The notes beneath the pieces are model-generated. The model ran no database searches. It saw nothing but the letters and a program-made list of their open reading frames with translations, and was not told the DNA's origin. A stretch of 64,000 nucleotides of DNA from Gimesia aquarii (GTDB taxonomy: Bacteria; Planctomycetota; Planctomycetia; Planctomycetales; Planctomycetaceae), in assembly GCF_007748195.1 (NCBI RefSeq), contig NZ_CP037920.1, positions 4,539,800 to 4,603,799 of the forward strand, written 5' to 3'. Within the stretch, counting starts at the first letter, position 1, and each line of letters begins with the position of its first letter. Positions 54,737-63,424 of the stretch are shown piece after piece. A program made the position numbers and the translations under genes.

Positions 54737-54774
54737 AAAACTCCGAAGCTAAATTGCAAACCTTCGGAGTTTTA
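54737..54774 (-). terminator. Intrinsic terminator of the TlpA-like gene
   Basis: Arms CTCCGAAG (54741-54748) and CTTCGGAG (54762-54769), followed on the minus strand by TTTTTTATT, 30 bases after the stop of the gene at 54802-56172. Confidence 0.85.
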
Positions 54775-54801
54775 ATATGATATCAGTTATCAAAGCACCA
54801 T

Positions 54802-56172
54802 TTACTTATTCGCGTTTGCTGCGGTCTTCTTTCGCAACAGAGCGCGTAATGGTTCTTCCAGTTCACTTGCTTTGGAAGTCACAAGATCTGTGATACCTGT
54901 ATGATCCACTAAAATCATCGTTGGTACTCTGCGAACACCGTAATAGACTGCAGAGGGATTATTCCATCCTCGCTTATCTCGAGCGGAATAAAATATTTGC
55001 CTCCAGTCGAGAGACGTTTTCTCTTGAAAGGCGTCAATGGCAGGCTCTTCGTCATCCAGGTTCACACCCATGATTTCAAAACCATACTTACGGTATTTTT
55101 TTGATAAAGCCTGAATTTGTGGCAATTGCTCAATAAATGGTTTCGCAGTCGTCGACCAGAATACGACAAGCACAACACTCCCCTTATAGTCATCGACAGA
55201 AACATAGCCGCCTTCAATCGTCTCTCCAGCAAGTTGCAGAGGTTGCCCCTTTAAACGCAAACGCCTCAACAATCCAGCAACCTGTGCTGTCTCATTACTT
55301 TTGGGAAACTTTCGTTCCAAATCAATACAACAATCCATTGCCTGCTTATTTAAGCCATACAATTGACTGGTTTCTGCCGCGGCTCTCAACAATTGAGGAG
55401 CACGTACAGATTCCTTTGGAAATCGTGAAGCAAATAAACGTGCTTGTTTTACAAACTCCTCAATCCAGCGCGGTTCATCAATCGCAAACCGTTGTGCGCT
55501 TGTATTTGCAAATTTAGCAACAGTAAACCCAGCTTCAGCAGCGGATGAGGAATTTGGATCACGCTTAAACAATGACTCCGAATGATCATACAACGCATCA
55601 ATACTGTCCTGGTCTCCTTCTAAAGCTAACTGGAGATGCGCATCTAACAGATGACGAATACAAACCGTAAAAAGACGTTGTTTTTCTTTATCAGCGTGGC
55701 ACTGTTTCACTGCTTCCATCGCCAGCTGTATAATTTTCTGATTGCGGTCCACACGCGCCTTTTTTAGTTCATCCACATTTCCAGTCTTGGGTAATGCAGT
55801 GACTTTGAGGCGGGTAATCTCACGCACATTCCACTCTGGAGTTCCCTCTTCCAATTCCTGAATTTTGGTTACTTCATTTTTGAGAGAGGTATCATCATTG
55901 TCCAGGTCTTGCATATCGCGCTGATCACGACTCAAGCTGGCAGTTCGAATCACATTGGTGTTCGGCTTCAATGCAGGCCCCGTCTGAGAAACCGGCGAAA
56001 TGGAAGTAGTAGGTAATGGTTTTGGTTGTGGATTGGTGGGTGCACCATCCAATTTTCCATCAATATTATTGCCTGCTGCTTGAGGTGTCGCAGTGTCCTC
56101 ACTACCACAACCGAACTGACTTACTAATAGCATACACGCTACGATCGAGATGAAATCGTGTCGATGCCTCAT
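54802..56172 (-). CDS. TlpA-like thioredoxin-fold lipoprotein lacking the CxxC motif
   Basis: A 456-residue probable lipoprotein; a signal peptide ends in SQFGC with Cys22 as lipid site. A long linker and helical region (about 30-300) precedes a thioredoxin/TlpA-fold domain at about 310-450. The fold is clear (VVLVVFWSTTAKPF, EIMGVNLDDE, the cis-proline RRVPTMILVD). The redox motif normally WCxPC is replaced by Thr-Ala343-Lys-Pro-Phe346, so both active-site cysteines are missing. It cannot be a dithiol oxidoreductase in the usual way; it is probably a structural or binding thioredoxin fold. Other family members with intact motifs are common in planctomycetes. Confidence 0.85.
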   Translation of the reverse strand: MRHRHDFISIVACMLLVSQFGCGSEDTATPQAAGNNIDGKLDGAPTNPQPKPLPTTSISPVSQTGPALKPNTNVIRTASLSRDQRDMQDLDNDDTSLKNEVTKIQELEEGTPEWNVREITRLKVTALPKTGNVDELKKARVDRNQKIIQLAMEAVKQCHADKEKQRLFTVCIRHLLDAHLQLALEGDQDSIDALYDHSESLFKRDPNSSSAAEAGFTVAKFANTSAQRFAIDEPRWIEEFVKQARLFASRFPKESVRAPQLLRAAAETSQLYGLNKQAMDCCIDLERKFPKSNETAQVAGLLRRLRLKGQPLQLAGETIEGGYVSVDDYKGSVVLVVFWSTTAKPFIEQLPQIQALSKKYRKYGFEIMGVNLDDEEPAIDAFQEKTSLDWRQIFYSARDKRGWNNPSAVYYGVRRVPTMILVDHTGITDLVTSKASELEEPLRALLRKKTAANANK

Positions 56173-56434
56173 GGCCTATTGCTCTCCTTCCATTGAGAGT
56201 CTGTAATTATCAGAAGAACCGAGGAAGTGAAATCGTTTAGAATGAATCCCTTCATTCCCTCAGCAAACTTATCATCAAAACTCTTGATAGGACGTGTTTT
56301 ATGAAAAAACACACATTCAGAGCAAGACGAAGCTGGAAAAAATTACAATCTGTTCTGCGATTTCGCGATGTTTTTTAATGGGGAATCAATCGATTACAAA
56401 ATCAGCCTGTGTTTAGGAAGAATACCCAGTCTAT

Positions 56435-58333
56435 TTAAATCTCGCCATGATACTGTTTGAAAGCCTCAATGGCAAAATACTCTGGCAAACCAAGCTGATT
56501 GTAAACCTTTGCAGTGTTTCGGGTTCGATCTTCTGCGCGTACCCAGAATTCTCGCTTGTCACTCCCTGGATAAAATGCGCTGTCCTTTTGTGACTCGTGC
56601 TTGAAAATTGCTTCTCGTTTTTTGAGCACCACTTCCGGACTCAGTGGCACCGCTCGTTCAATTTCGTGTGGTTCATACTCTTCCCAGGCACCTCGATACA
56701 TCCAGAATTCCGGTGAAATCCCTTCATCGGCGACAACATTGACCGCATTGATGACTGCCTCCGCACAAACGCGGTGAGTCCCATGTGGGTCGGAAAGGTC
56801 TCCCGCCACGTAAATCTGATCAGGACCAATTTCACGTAACAGATCCGCAACGATCTCGATATCTTCCTCACCAATGGGCTTTTTCGAAACTTGCCCTGTG
56901 CGATAGAAGGGAAGATTCAGAAAACGTAGAAATTCTTCAGCAACTCCCGCTACTTCTGCACCGGCTGTTGCCTCGGTTTTACGAATCAAACCTTTGATTC
57001 CTAACATTTCCTGAGAATCCAGATCTCCTGCATTTTTACTCTCAATACTTTCCTTAAGATCTTCCAGGTGCTGCAGGAAACCATGATCATCGGGATGAAA
57101 CAGTTTGTGGAATTCGTGCACAAAATCAATGTGTCGAAGTGCATCATGGTCGAACACCGCAATATTCCCACTCGTCATATAAGCGATATAAACTTCATGC
57201 CCCTGATCGGCCAATGTAATCAACGTGCCTCCCATCGAAATCACATCATCATCGGGGTGAGGGCTAAAGACGATTACTTTTTTGCGGTCTGTTCCTGCGG
57301 GTTTTGTAGAAATCCCATCCAATAATGAATCGAATACGCGCTGTCGAATCTCTCCAACAGATTCGTATTTCTGAATCAACTGATGTAAATGGTGGTGCAG
57401 AAAATCTTCCGTTTCAAGCTTAAGGAGTGGTTTTCCGACTTGCAGAGAGAGCCAGATAACCGCTTTTTTCTCCAGTAGAGGCGTCCATTCAATATTCCCT
57501 ACAATCCAAGGGGTTTTGACAGCCGTAAGCTCAGCTGCTGCTGCATTATCAACGACAAACTGAGACTGTGTGTGAGTCTGCAAAAAGCTGGCAGATACTT
57601 CATCTGTGACTTCCTGTTCGGCAGCGCGATTCACAACAGAAGCTTTATGCTCTCCCAATGCCATAATAATAATTTTTTTTGCCGACAGAATACTGCCAAC
57701 CCCCATCGTGATCGCGTGGTGAGGAACATTATCTTCCCCAAAGAATCCACTGGCTGCATCACGACGAGTTACCGGATCAAGATTCACCAGACGCGTCAAA
57801 CTATTTCGCGCACTGCCTGGCTCATTAAAACCGATATGCCCCGAACGCCCAATCCCTAATAACTGTAAATCCAGTCCGCCAAATTTCTCGATCGTTCGTT
57901 CATACTCTTCACAGAAAGTATCGACATCATCCGCGGCAATATCTCCCCGGGGAATGTGAATATTTTCCGGTTTGACGTTCACGTGATCGAAAAAATTCTC
58001 TCGCATAAATGTGTGATAACTATGAATCGAATCCGGATCCATGGGCCAATATTCATCCAGATTGAACGTAACCACATTTGAAAAATCGAGCTGCTCTTCG
58101 CGATGCATTCGAATGAGTTCACGATAGACGCCCAGCGGCGTTGATCCCGTTGGTAACCCAAGAATCGCGGGAACATCCTCTTTGATTTTGGCTCGAATTA
58201 AATCCGCAACGATGTTAGCGACATGTTTCGCCAACTCGGAAGACGTCTCAAAAATCAATGTAGGGATTTTCGTGTGTCTTACAAATTTGGATTTGGGAGT
58301 GACATGAACAGATTGTGCAGTATCAATAGCCAT
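56435..58333 (-). CDS. nagB: Glucosamine-6-phosphate deaminase fused to PIG-L (LmbE) deacetylase-like domain
   Basis: A 632-residue two-domain enzyme. Residues about 15-280 are NagB, converting glucosamine-6-phosphate to fructose-6-phosphate and ammonia: GLPTGSTPLGVY, FNLDEYWP, the active-site loop LLGIGRSGHIGFNEPGS. Residues about 355-620 form a PIG-L/LmbE zinc-hydrolase domain, with FSPHPDDDVISMGGT and AGDLSDPHGTH. The combination suggests amino-sugar catabolism in which deacetylation and deamination are coupled. Fusions of this kind are known in Bacteroidetes and planctomycetes. ATG 58333 is preferred over a GTG at 58348; neither ribosome-binding site is ideal. It is divergent from a second PIG-L gene. 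Confidence 0.93.
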   Translation of the reverse strand: MAIDTAQSVHVTPKSKFVRHTKIPTLIFETSSELAKHVANIVADLIRAKIKEDVPAILGLPTGSTPLGVYRELIRMHREEQLDFSNVVTFNLDEYWPMDPDSIHSYHTFMRENFFDHVNVKPENIHIPRGDIAADDVDTFCEEYERTIEKFGGLDLQLLGIGRSGHIGFNEPGSARNSLTRLVNLDPVTRRDAASGFFGEDNVPHHAITMGVGSILSAKKIIIMALGEHKASVVNRAAEQEVTDEVSASFLQTHTQSQFVVDNAAAAELTAVKTPWIVGNIEWTPLLEKKAVIWLSLQVGKPLLKLETEDFLHHHLHQLIQKYESVGEIRQRVFDSLLDGISTKPAGTDRKKVIVFSPHPDDDVISMGGTLITLADQGHEVYIAYMTSGNIAVFDHDALRHIDFVHEFHKLFHPDDHGFLQHLEDLKESIESKNAGDLDSQEMLGIKGLIRKTEATAGAEVAGVAEEFLRFLNLPFYRTGQVSKKPIGEEDIEIVADLLREIGPDQIYVAGDLSDPHGTHRVCAEAVINAVNVVADEGISPEFWMYRGAWEEYEPHEIERAVPLSPEVVLKKREAIFKHESQKDSAFYPGSDKREFWVRAEDRTRNTAKVYNQLGLPEYFAIEAFKQYHGEI

Positions 58334-58556
58334 CAGACGTATTTTCACCTACCAAGCAACAAGGAAACTGACTGTCTTTATGAGAGGTACCATGATCTCA
58401 TGTTTTGATTCAAACGAGTTGAGCCAGCCAATTAAAGTAATCACGCGAACAGTAGACCCCGTGTGCGTGTTTTTTTTATGAATGTTTATTATAACTACAC
58501 ACACGAAACGCTAACCAGTATTTGTTTGACCTAAATGTACAGAGAGAGAAACTTTC

Positions 58557-59321
58557 ATGGTAAAACAGGCAGAATCACTACGAATTCTCGCGATTCACGC
58601 CCATCCGGATGATATTGAAATTCAATGTGCGGGTACTTTAGCCCGCTTAAAAAACCTGGGATGCCACATCACTGTTGCCACAATGACGGCCGGTGACTGT
58701 GGTAGTGCGGAAATGGGGCCGGTGGAAATCGCCAACGTTCGCCGAGCCGAAGCCCAAAAAGCAGCCGATTTATTAGGTGCCGATTGCATGTGTCTCGAGT
58801 TCCGGGACCTTTCAATCACCATAGATCAAGACTCCCGTCAACGCGTCACTGAAGCGGTCCGCAAAGCACGGCCCGATATTGTAATTACAGCTCCTCCCGT
58901 TGATTATATGAGTGATCACGAAATGACCAGTCGACTGGTCAGAGATGCCTGCTTTGGAGCATCTGCTCCCAATTACACAACGCATCAGTTTCAACCGGCA
59001 CCTCCCACTGAAAAAATTCCACATCTCTATTATGTTGATCCGATCGAAGGTGTCGATTATTTTGGTAATCCGATTAAACCACAATTTATTATTGATGTGA
59101 CAGAAACGTTTGAACTCAAGATGAAAATGTTGGCATGTCACGAAAGTCAACGTGCCTGGTTAAGAAAACAGCATGGTCTGGACGAATACATGGAAGGGGC
59201 CGAACGCTGGTCTGCGGCCCGGGGAAAAGAAATCGGTGTTGCATACGGTGAAGCATACGTGCAACATTGCGGACATCCTTATCCTTCCAGTAATCTGTTA
59301 CGTGAACTCCTGGAGAACTAA
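58557..59321 (+). CDS. PIG-L (LmbE) family deacetylase
   Basis: A 254-residue cytoplasmic zinc-dependent de-N-acetylase. The zinc and catalytic motif is at 14-19 (HAHPDD, in [15 protein letters not shown]), and the distal His is in [14 protein letters not shown]. In this family the substrate is typically an N-acetylglucosamine-bearing small molecule (for example BshB in bacillithiol or MshB in mycothiol synthesis). Which molecule here is unknown, but the divergent NagB/PIG-L fusion 220 bases away suggests amino sugars. Confidence 0.92.
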   Translation: MVKQAESLRILAIHAHPDDIEIQCAGTLARLKNLGCHITVATMTAGDCGSAEMGPVEIANVRRAEAQKAADLLGADCMCLEFRDLSITIDQDSRQRVTEAVRKARPDIVITAPPVDYMSDHEMTSRLVRDACFGASAPNYTTHQFQPAPPTEKIPHLYYVDPIEGVDYFGNPIKPQFIIDVTETFELKMKMLACHESQRAWLRKQHGLDEYMEGAERWSAARGKEIGVAYGEAYVQHCGHPYPSSNLLRELLEN

Positions 59322-59361
59322 TCACAACTTAATAAACTCACTTTATATCAAAGATAGCACC

Positions 59362-59553
59362 ATGCACGAATCTCCCTCATCAGATACAACCACTCAACAG
59401 GCAGATCAATCGCTGCCGTATTCAGAAGCAGAAATTGAATCGATGGCCACTGATGACGCCCATGCAGGTCGTTTTCTCACGTTAATGCTTGTCTGTACGT
59501 TTTGCTATACGATCGTTGTCGGAGGTTATGTGATTTATTGGAGTATGAATTAA
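59362..59553 (+). CDS. Small single-pass membrane protein
   Basis: A 63-residue protein: a Ser/Thr/Asp-rich cytoplasmic or periplasmic N-terminus of about 37 residues and one membrane helix at about 39-59 (LTLMLVCTFCYTIVVGGYVIYW). ATG 59362 lies 40 bases after the PIG-L stop and ahead of a strong terminator, which supports a real gene. Frame and composition match a tail-anchored or accessory subunit. No family recognised. An in-frame extension upstream runs through the end of the PIG-L gene and is not believable as coding. Confidence 0.6.
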   Translation: MHESPSSDTTTQQADQSLPYSEAEIESMATDDAHAGRFLTLMLVCTFCYTIVVGGYVIYWSMN

Positions 59554-59586
59554 GAAACAGTTCACTCAGTTATTCAAAACTTTCAA

Positions 59587-59626
59587 TTTTACTCCGATTA
59601 CGTTTGTCAATCGGAGTTTTCTTTTT
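59587..59626 (+). terminator. Intrinsic terminator after the small membrane protein
   Basis: Arms CTCCGATT (59592-59599) and AATCGGAG (59609-59616), then TTTTCTTTTT on the plus strand. The MFS stop codon at 59625 on the opposite strand lies at the edge of its T-tract. Confidence 0.85.
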
Positions 59627-61001
59627 AAACGGCCTCAGACGATTTAACGTCATCAAAAACAGTTCCATTCGGATTCAGAAAGGCCCAACAAAGCGCGGCA
59701 GAGATATAAATCCCTGTAATCAGAATTAAAACAGGATCATAAATTTTCGCATCGAATAAAGCACCGACGATCACAGGCAATAATGCAGCGCCTAAATTTC
59801 CTGCCATATTCATCATCCCGAAGATGGGGGCGACATGCTGTCCTCCCTTATCAATCGTGACAGTGTAACCACAGGAACCACTCAATCCCGCAAAAAAAGT
59901 CCCCATCGAAATCAATGTCATTGCTAATTTCATGTCTTTGACGAAATAAGCACACAGAGTGCATCCGGCACTTCCCAGCATAGCAAAAATCGCCACACCC
60001 TGTCGGCTCCAGCGACGACTCTGAGTCCTCTGTAACACCCAGTCCACAGTCGCCCCTCCCAAAGCGTTCCCCACGACATAAGACATCAAAGGCAAACTCG
60101 CCCAAATGCCTGAGGAAGCCATCGTGATCCCGCGTGCCTGCTGCAGGTAAACGGGAAACCAGGTCACATAAAAAATATAACCTGCTGCGCGAAAAAACTG
60201 CTGACCACAGATCATCCACATGGAAAAACTTGTCAGAATTTGTCCCCAGGGAGTCGGCTCACCTTTTTCAATCTTTGAATCGTCCTGTTCCTGCTGCTGA
60301 GTTTGAGCAATCAAAGCTAACTCTGCTGAGTTCACACCCGAGTGATCTGCCGGTCGATCTCGAAACCAATAATAAAACCAGAGTGCCCACAGAATTCCCG
60401 GAACGGCGAAAATAAACATACACATCCGCCAGGTGACTGCGGGGACAGAAATCCCGAAACAATCAAACCCAACTAATAGCACTCCAATAATAAAACTACC
60501 AATGGCACTTCCAATTGACATAAAACTTCCCAGTAACCCACTGGCGATGCCACGTCTTGATTCAGGTAACCATTTAGAAATCGTATTTGCAGAGCAGGGG
60601 AAGATACCCGCCTGCGAAATACCAAACAGCAAACGTGCTACCACGAGCGTCCAGAATCCAATGACGACCCCCGTGAATGCAGTCGCAATCGACCAAAAAA
60701 TCGCAAACACAGTCAACGCGCGTCGTGTTCCCCAGATATGTCCCACCCAGCCGCTGGGAATTTGAGATAACGCATAACTCCAGAAAAAAGCGCTCATCAC
60801 CCAGCCCATCTGGGTCAGGCTGATTCCGAGCTCTTCCTGAATCAATTTTGCAGGCACCGAAATCGCATTTCGGCTGATGTAGGCAATCGCTGCGATCAAA
60901 CACAATAATGTCAGCACCAGATAACGAGCATGCGAAGGGGGGCCTTCTCTAGCATTCACCTTGAATGGCTCAGCGTCTGAATTATTTTCCGATTCTGGCA
61001 C
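59625..61001 (-). CDS. MFS transporter, anion:cation symporter (ACS) family
   Basis: A 458-residue inner-membrane transporter with twelve predicted helices. The MFS loop 2-3 signature is GWVGHIWGTRRALTVFAI. The ACS family (hexuronate, galactonate, glucarate and related organic anions) is suggested by SQIPSGWVGHIWGTRR and the short loop GLLGSFMSIGSAIGSFIIG. The start is GTG with GGAG seven bases before it. It begins 14 bases after the DHDPS-family stop, so it is the last gene of a minus-strand run with a lyase, ceramidase-like hydrolase and dehydratase. That context makes a sugar acid or related organic acid the likely substrate. Confidence 0.9.
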   Translation of the reverse strand: MPESENNSDAEPFKVNAREGPPSHARYLVLTLLCLIAAIAYISRNAISVPAKLIQEELGISLTQMGWVMSAFFWSYALSQIPSGWVGHIWGTRRALTVFAIFWSIATAFTGVVIGFWTLVVARLLFGISQAGIFPCSANTISKWLPESRRGIASGLLGSFMSIGSAIGSFIIGVLLVGFDCFGISVPAVTWRMCMFIFAVPGILWALWFYYWFRDRPADHSGVNSAELALIAQTQQQEQDDSKIEKGEPTPWGQILTSFSMWMICGQQFFRAAGYIFYVTWFPVYLQQARGITMASSGIWASLPLMSYVVGNALGGATVDWVLQRTQSRRWSRQGVAIFAMLGSAGCTLCAYFVKDMKLAMTLISMGTFFAGLSGSCGYTVTIDKGGQHVAPIFGMMNMAGNLGAALLPVIVGALFDAKIYDPVLILITGIYISAALCWAFLNPNGTVFDDVKSSEAV

Positions 61002-61015
61002 CTAAAAACTCCGTC

Positions 61016-61921
61016 CTATAAGGCCTGAATTAATAAATCAAACAGTCGGTCTACTTCGGCCTGGGTTTCGTGATCAAGATCCCAGGCATTGGGTTGGCAT
61101 CGCTGCTCTGAGGGAAAGAGGCCTCGTTTCACTAATAGATATTTCTCAATCGCCAGAAAACCATCCAGCCCCGCCTGTAACTGCAATGCGACGATTGCAC
61201 AGATCGGAAAATAAATACGATAAATCGTTTCATCATCATCAGCTTGAAGCGCACGCCATAATCCCATGATGCCATCCAACAAATCGACTCCCGGCATTGT
61301 TCCACAAATGCCCCGACGATACGCGTCTACCAATAAGATGCCACCAGAACCATCAAAGATCTGAGCCTGACCATTCGTCGCATCGCGTAACGCCGACAAG
61401 TTTGGACCAATCGGCGAGGCTTCCGGTTTGAAAAATATTTTCTTAGGCCCATACTCATCCAATAGTTTTCGATAAAAATCGATAGAGAGCGTCTGGCCGA
61501 CATAAGAAGAGGCATCCTGCACAACCAACGGCAAATGGCATTGTTCAGCGAGTGCAGAAAAATAATTCCATAACGCATGTTCGGGAAGCGCTGTTGTGAC
61601 AGGGGGAATTGCCATAACCGCATCACAGCCTGTTTCTTCTGCCTGGCGTGCATATTCTAATGCCTGACGTGTACTCTCTGCTCCCACGCTGGCTATCACG
61701 GCCCCTCGCCCATCTGAGATCTCAGACATCAGCCGTGTCAGTTCCAGACGCTCGGCATACGTCAAACGCAAGACTTCGGAAACCATCGCACCGCAGATGC
61801 CATCCACACCCAATTCATAACACCAGTCGATTTCCCTCTGTAATACATCGCGGTCAATTGTTTCATCGGCCTGCAATGGAGTATGCAATACCGGCAATAC
61901 ACCTTGAATTATTGACGACAT
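61016..61921 (-). CDS. DHDPS/NAL-family lyase with altered active site
   Basis: A 301-residue (beta/alpha)8 protein of the dihydrodipicolinate synthase/N-acetylneuraminate lyase superfamily. The Schiff-base lysine is retained (Lys165 in FFKPEASP). The usual GTTGE is GAMVSE, and the catalytic tyrosine motif YNxP is QDASSYVG. The enzyme may therefore act on a 2-keto-3-deoxy acid or another carbonyl compound with a different proton relay. ATG 61921 is chosen over a TTG at 61942. Its position after the dehydratase and ceramidase-like genes and directly before the MFS gene is the classic place for a 2-keto-3-deoxy-sugar-acid aldolase; this is inferred from context. Confidence 0.85.
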   Translation of the reverse strand: MSSIIQGVLPVLHTPLQADETIDRDVLQREIDWCYELGVDGICGAMVSEVLRLTYAERLELTRLMSEISDGRGAVIASVGAESTRQALEYARQAEETGCDAVMAIPPVTTALPEHALWNYFSALAEQCHLPLVVQDASSYVGQTLSIDFYRKLLDEYGPKKIFFKPEASPIGPNLSALRDATNGQAQIFDGSGGILLVDAYRRGICGTMPGVDLLDGIMGLWRALQADDDETIYRIYFPICAIVALQLQAGLDGFLAIEKYLLVKRGLFPSEQRCQPNAWDLDHETQAEVDRLFDLLIQAL

Positions 61922-61968
61922 TAAATCACTCTTTCTGCCCAATTGTGCTGTGATCAGTATGCAATGTT

Positions 61969-63360
61969 CTATGAACCAATAAGTTGTTGAATCGCATCAG
62001 CCATACCCTCGATTAAAATCTCAAGACTGCCGCGTTCGAAAGGTGTCTGCCAGACCTGATACAGATCGAGATCATAGAATTCTTGAGGTACCAAATAACC
62101 GGTAGTGCCATTAATTAGATTCAAACAGACAATGGTTCGATCATCAAACCGCTGTCGTAGTTCGCGTTGCAAAATTGAATATGATTCCGTCGGACTTCCA
62201 ACCAGAATCGTTTCTCCTATCCTCCAGACCCAAATCGGTAGCGCCAAAGTTGATCCATCACCGATGCCACGTCGAATATTTCTACGACGTCGCAAACGTT
62301 CTTCCAATGCCCGATCCGTACATGCTTGTCGCTGTGCCTCTAATTCTTCAGCAGATGGCCAGTTTTTGATGGGCAGTTCCACTGTTGCCTGAACTGCTTG
62401 CAAGCAGGAAACAGGAGTAATGGGAGTCTGCTTCCAGACAGCAAGAGGTGCCCCCGATTCGACGACTCCCTGATATTCCAGCGATGTCGCGGAAGACTCC
62501 ATATCTTCTAACGTCGCCAAAGCAGCAAATGCCAACTGGCGTCCATGTCGATCTGCAACTTCAGTATCACCTACATATTGATAACGGGGAGACAATTCCC
62601 CGGAAGCCCCCTGCATAAACAGAGCAGGGACTCCCAATACTTCACCAATGGTGTCTCGCATCGCTCCTGGAAAATCGGGAGAAATCGCCGTATTCTCCCA
62701 GGCGAGTGTCGTTGGATGGCAGGCGTAATTGACAACCACTGCTTTGAGCGTACCAGAAACATCTGTGATGCGTCCGAGAATCAGAGTGTCATCGGCAGGC
62801 TCATTCGGATTCCATCCACAAACAATGCGATCAGCTTCCGGTGAGGGATCAGGCAGATCACGCATTGACGCTAAAGAACAATGTCCCGTATTCCAATCTA
62901 GAACAGCCTCTGTTGCATTCTGAATCGCTTCGCGCACCGCCACGATGGAAGCCTGATAAACGGTCTCCAGATATTCTGCCAAAGATTCACTGGCCGGTAA
63001 ATCCGGATCGGGATCGGTTAACGGCGGCGATGCATGCGTATGACTTAATCCAAAAATCAAAGCCGCTTCTTCAATATCTAATTCCTGCAGGAGTCGTGTT
63101 TGAAATCGTTTGAATGTAATCAATGAACGCCACCAGCCCAGGTCAGCATCGATAAAAACCAACGGTTTTTCAGAGCCAGTCGAATACAGGACCAGCGCAT
63201 TCAAAGTCAAACGACGATGCAGTGATTCCGCCACATCGTGTTTCGCCGCGCCCCAGTTCCGTGCATAGATTCCTACTGGCGGGGTAATATCAACGGTTGC
63301 GACACCGATTCGCCCCTGAAACGCGGTCTGAGTTTTCGTCTCTAATGCTTGTCCGCTCAT
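61969..63360 (-). CDS. Neutral/alkaline ceramidase-like hydrolase
   Basis: A 463-residue protein with the N-terminal domain of neutral/alkaline ceramidases. Zinc-ligand segments are visible: GLSHTHASPPL (in place of SHTHSGPGG), NYACHPTTL and the signature FMQGASGELSPRY. There is no obvious signal peptide, so it is probably cytoplasmic, unlike secreted ceramidases. It lacks a clear C-terminal domain of the eukaryotic type. True ceramide is an improbable substrate here; family members in planctomycetes and relatives lie in sugar-acid-type operons and may hydrolyse another amide or lactone. It is 48 bases upstream of the lyase gene. Confidence 0.82.
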   Translation of the reverse strand: MSGQALETKTQTAFQGRIGVATVDITPPVGIYARNWGAAKHDVAESLHRRLTLNALVLYSTGSEKPLVFIDADLGWWRSLITFKRFQTRLLQELDIEEAALIFGLSHTHASPPLTDPDPDLPASESLAEYLETVYQASIVAVREAIQNATEAVLDWNTGHCSLASMRDLPDPSPEADRIVCGWNPNEPADDTLILGRITDVSGTLKAVVVNYACHPTTLAWENTAISPDFPGAMRDTIGEVLGVPALFMQGASGELSPRYQYVGDTEVADRHGRQLAFAALATLEDMESSATSLEYQGVVESGAPLAVWKQTPITPVSCLQAVQATVELPIKNWPSAEELEAQRQACTDRALEERLRRRRNIRRGIGDGSTLALPIWVWRIGETILVGSPTESYSILQRELRQRFDDRTIVCLNLINGTTGYLVPQEFYDLDLYQVWQTPFERGSLEILIEGMADAIQQLIGS

Positions 63361-63424
63361 GATGATTTCCGTGAAACAAAAAAACTCTTTGTCAGATTAG
63401 AGTGATGGTAATGTTCTTTGCTAC

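Noticed and set aside
59173..59361. Upstream extension of the small membrane protein
   Set aside because: The added part lies inside the PIG-L coding region in another frame; the ATG at 59362 gives a sensible small protein.
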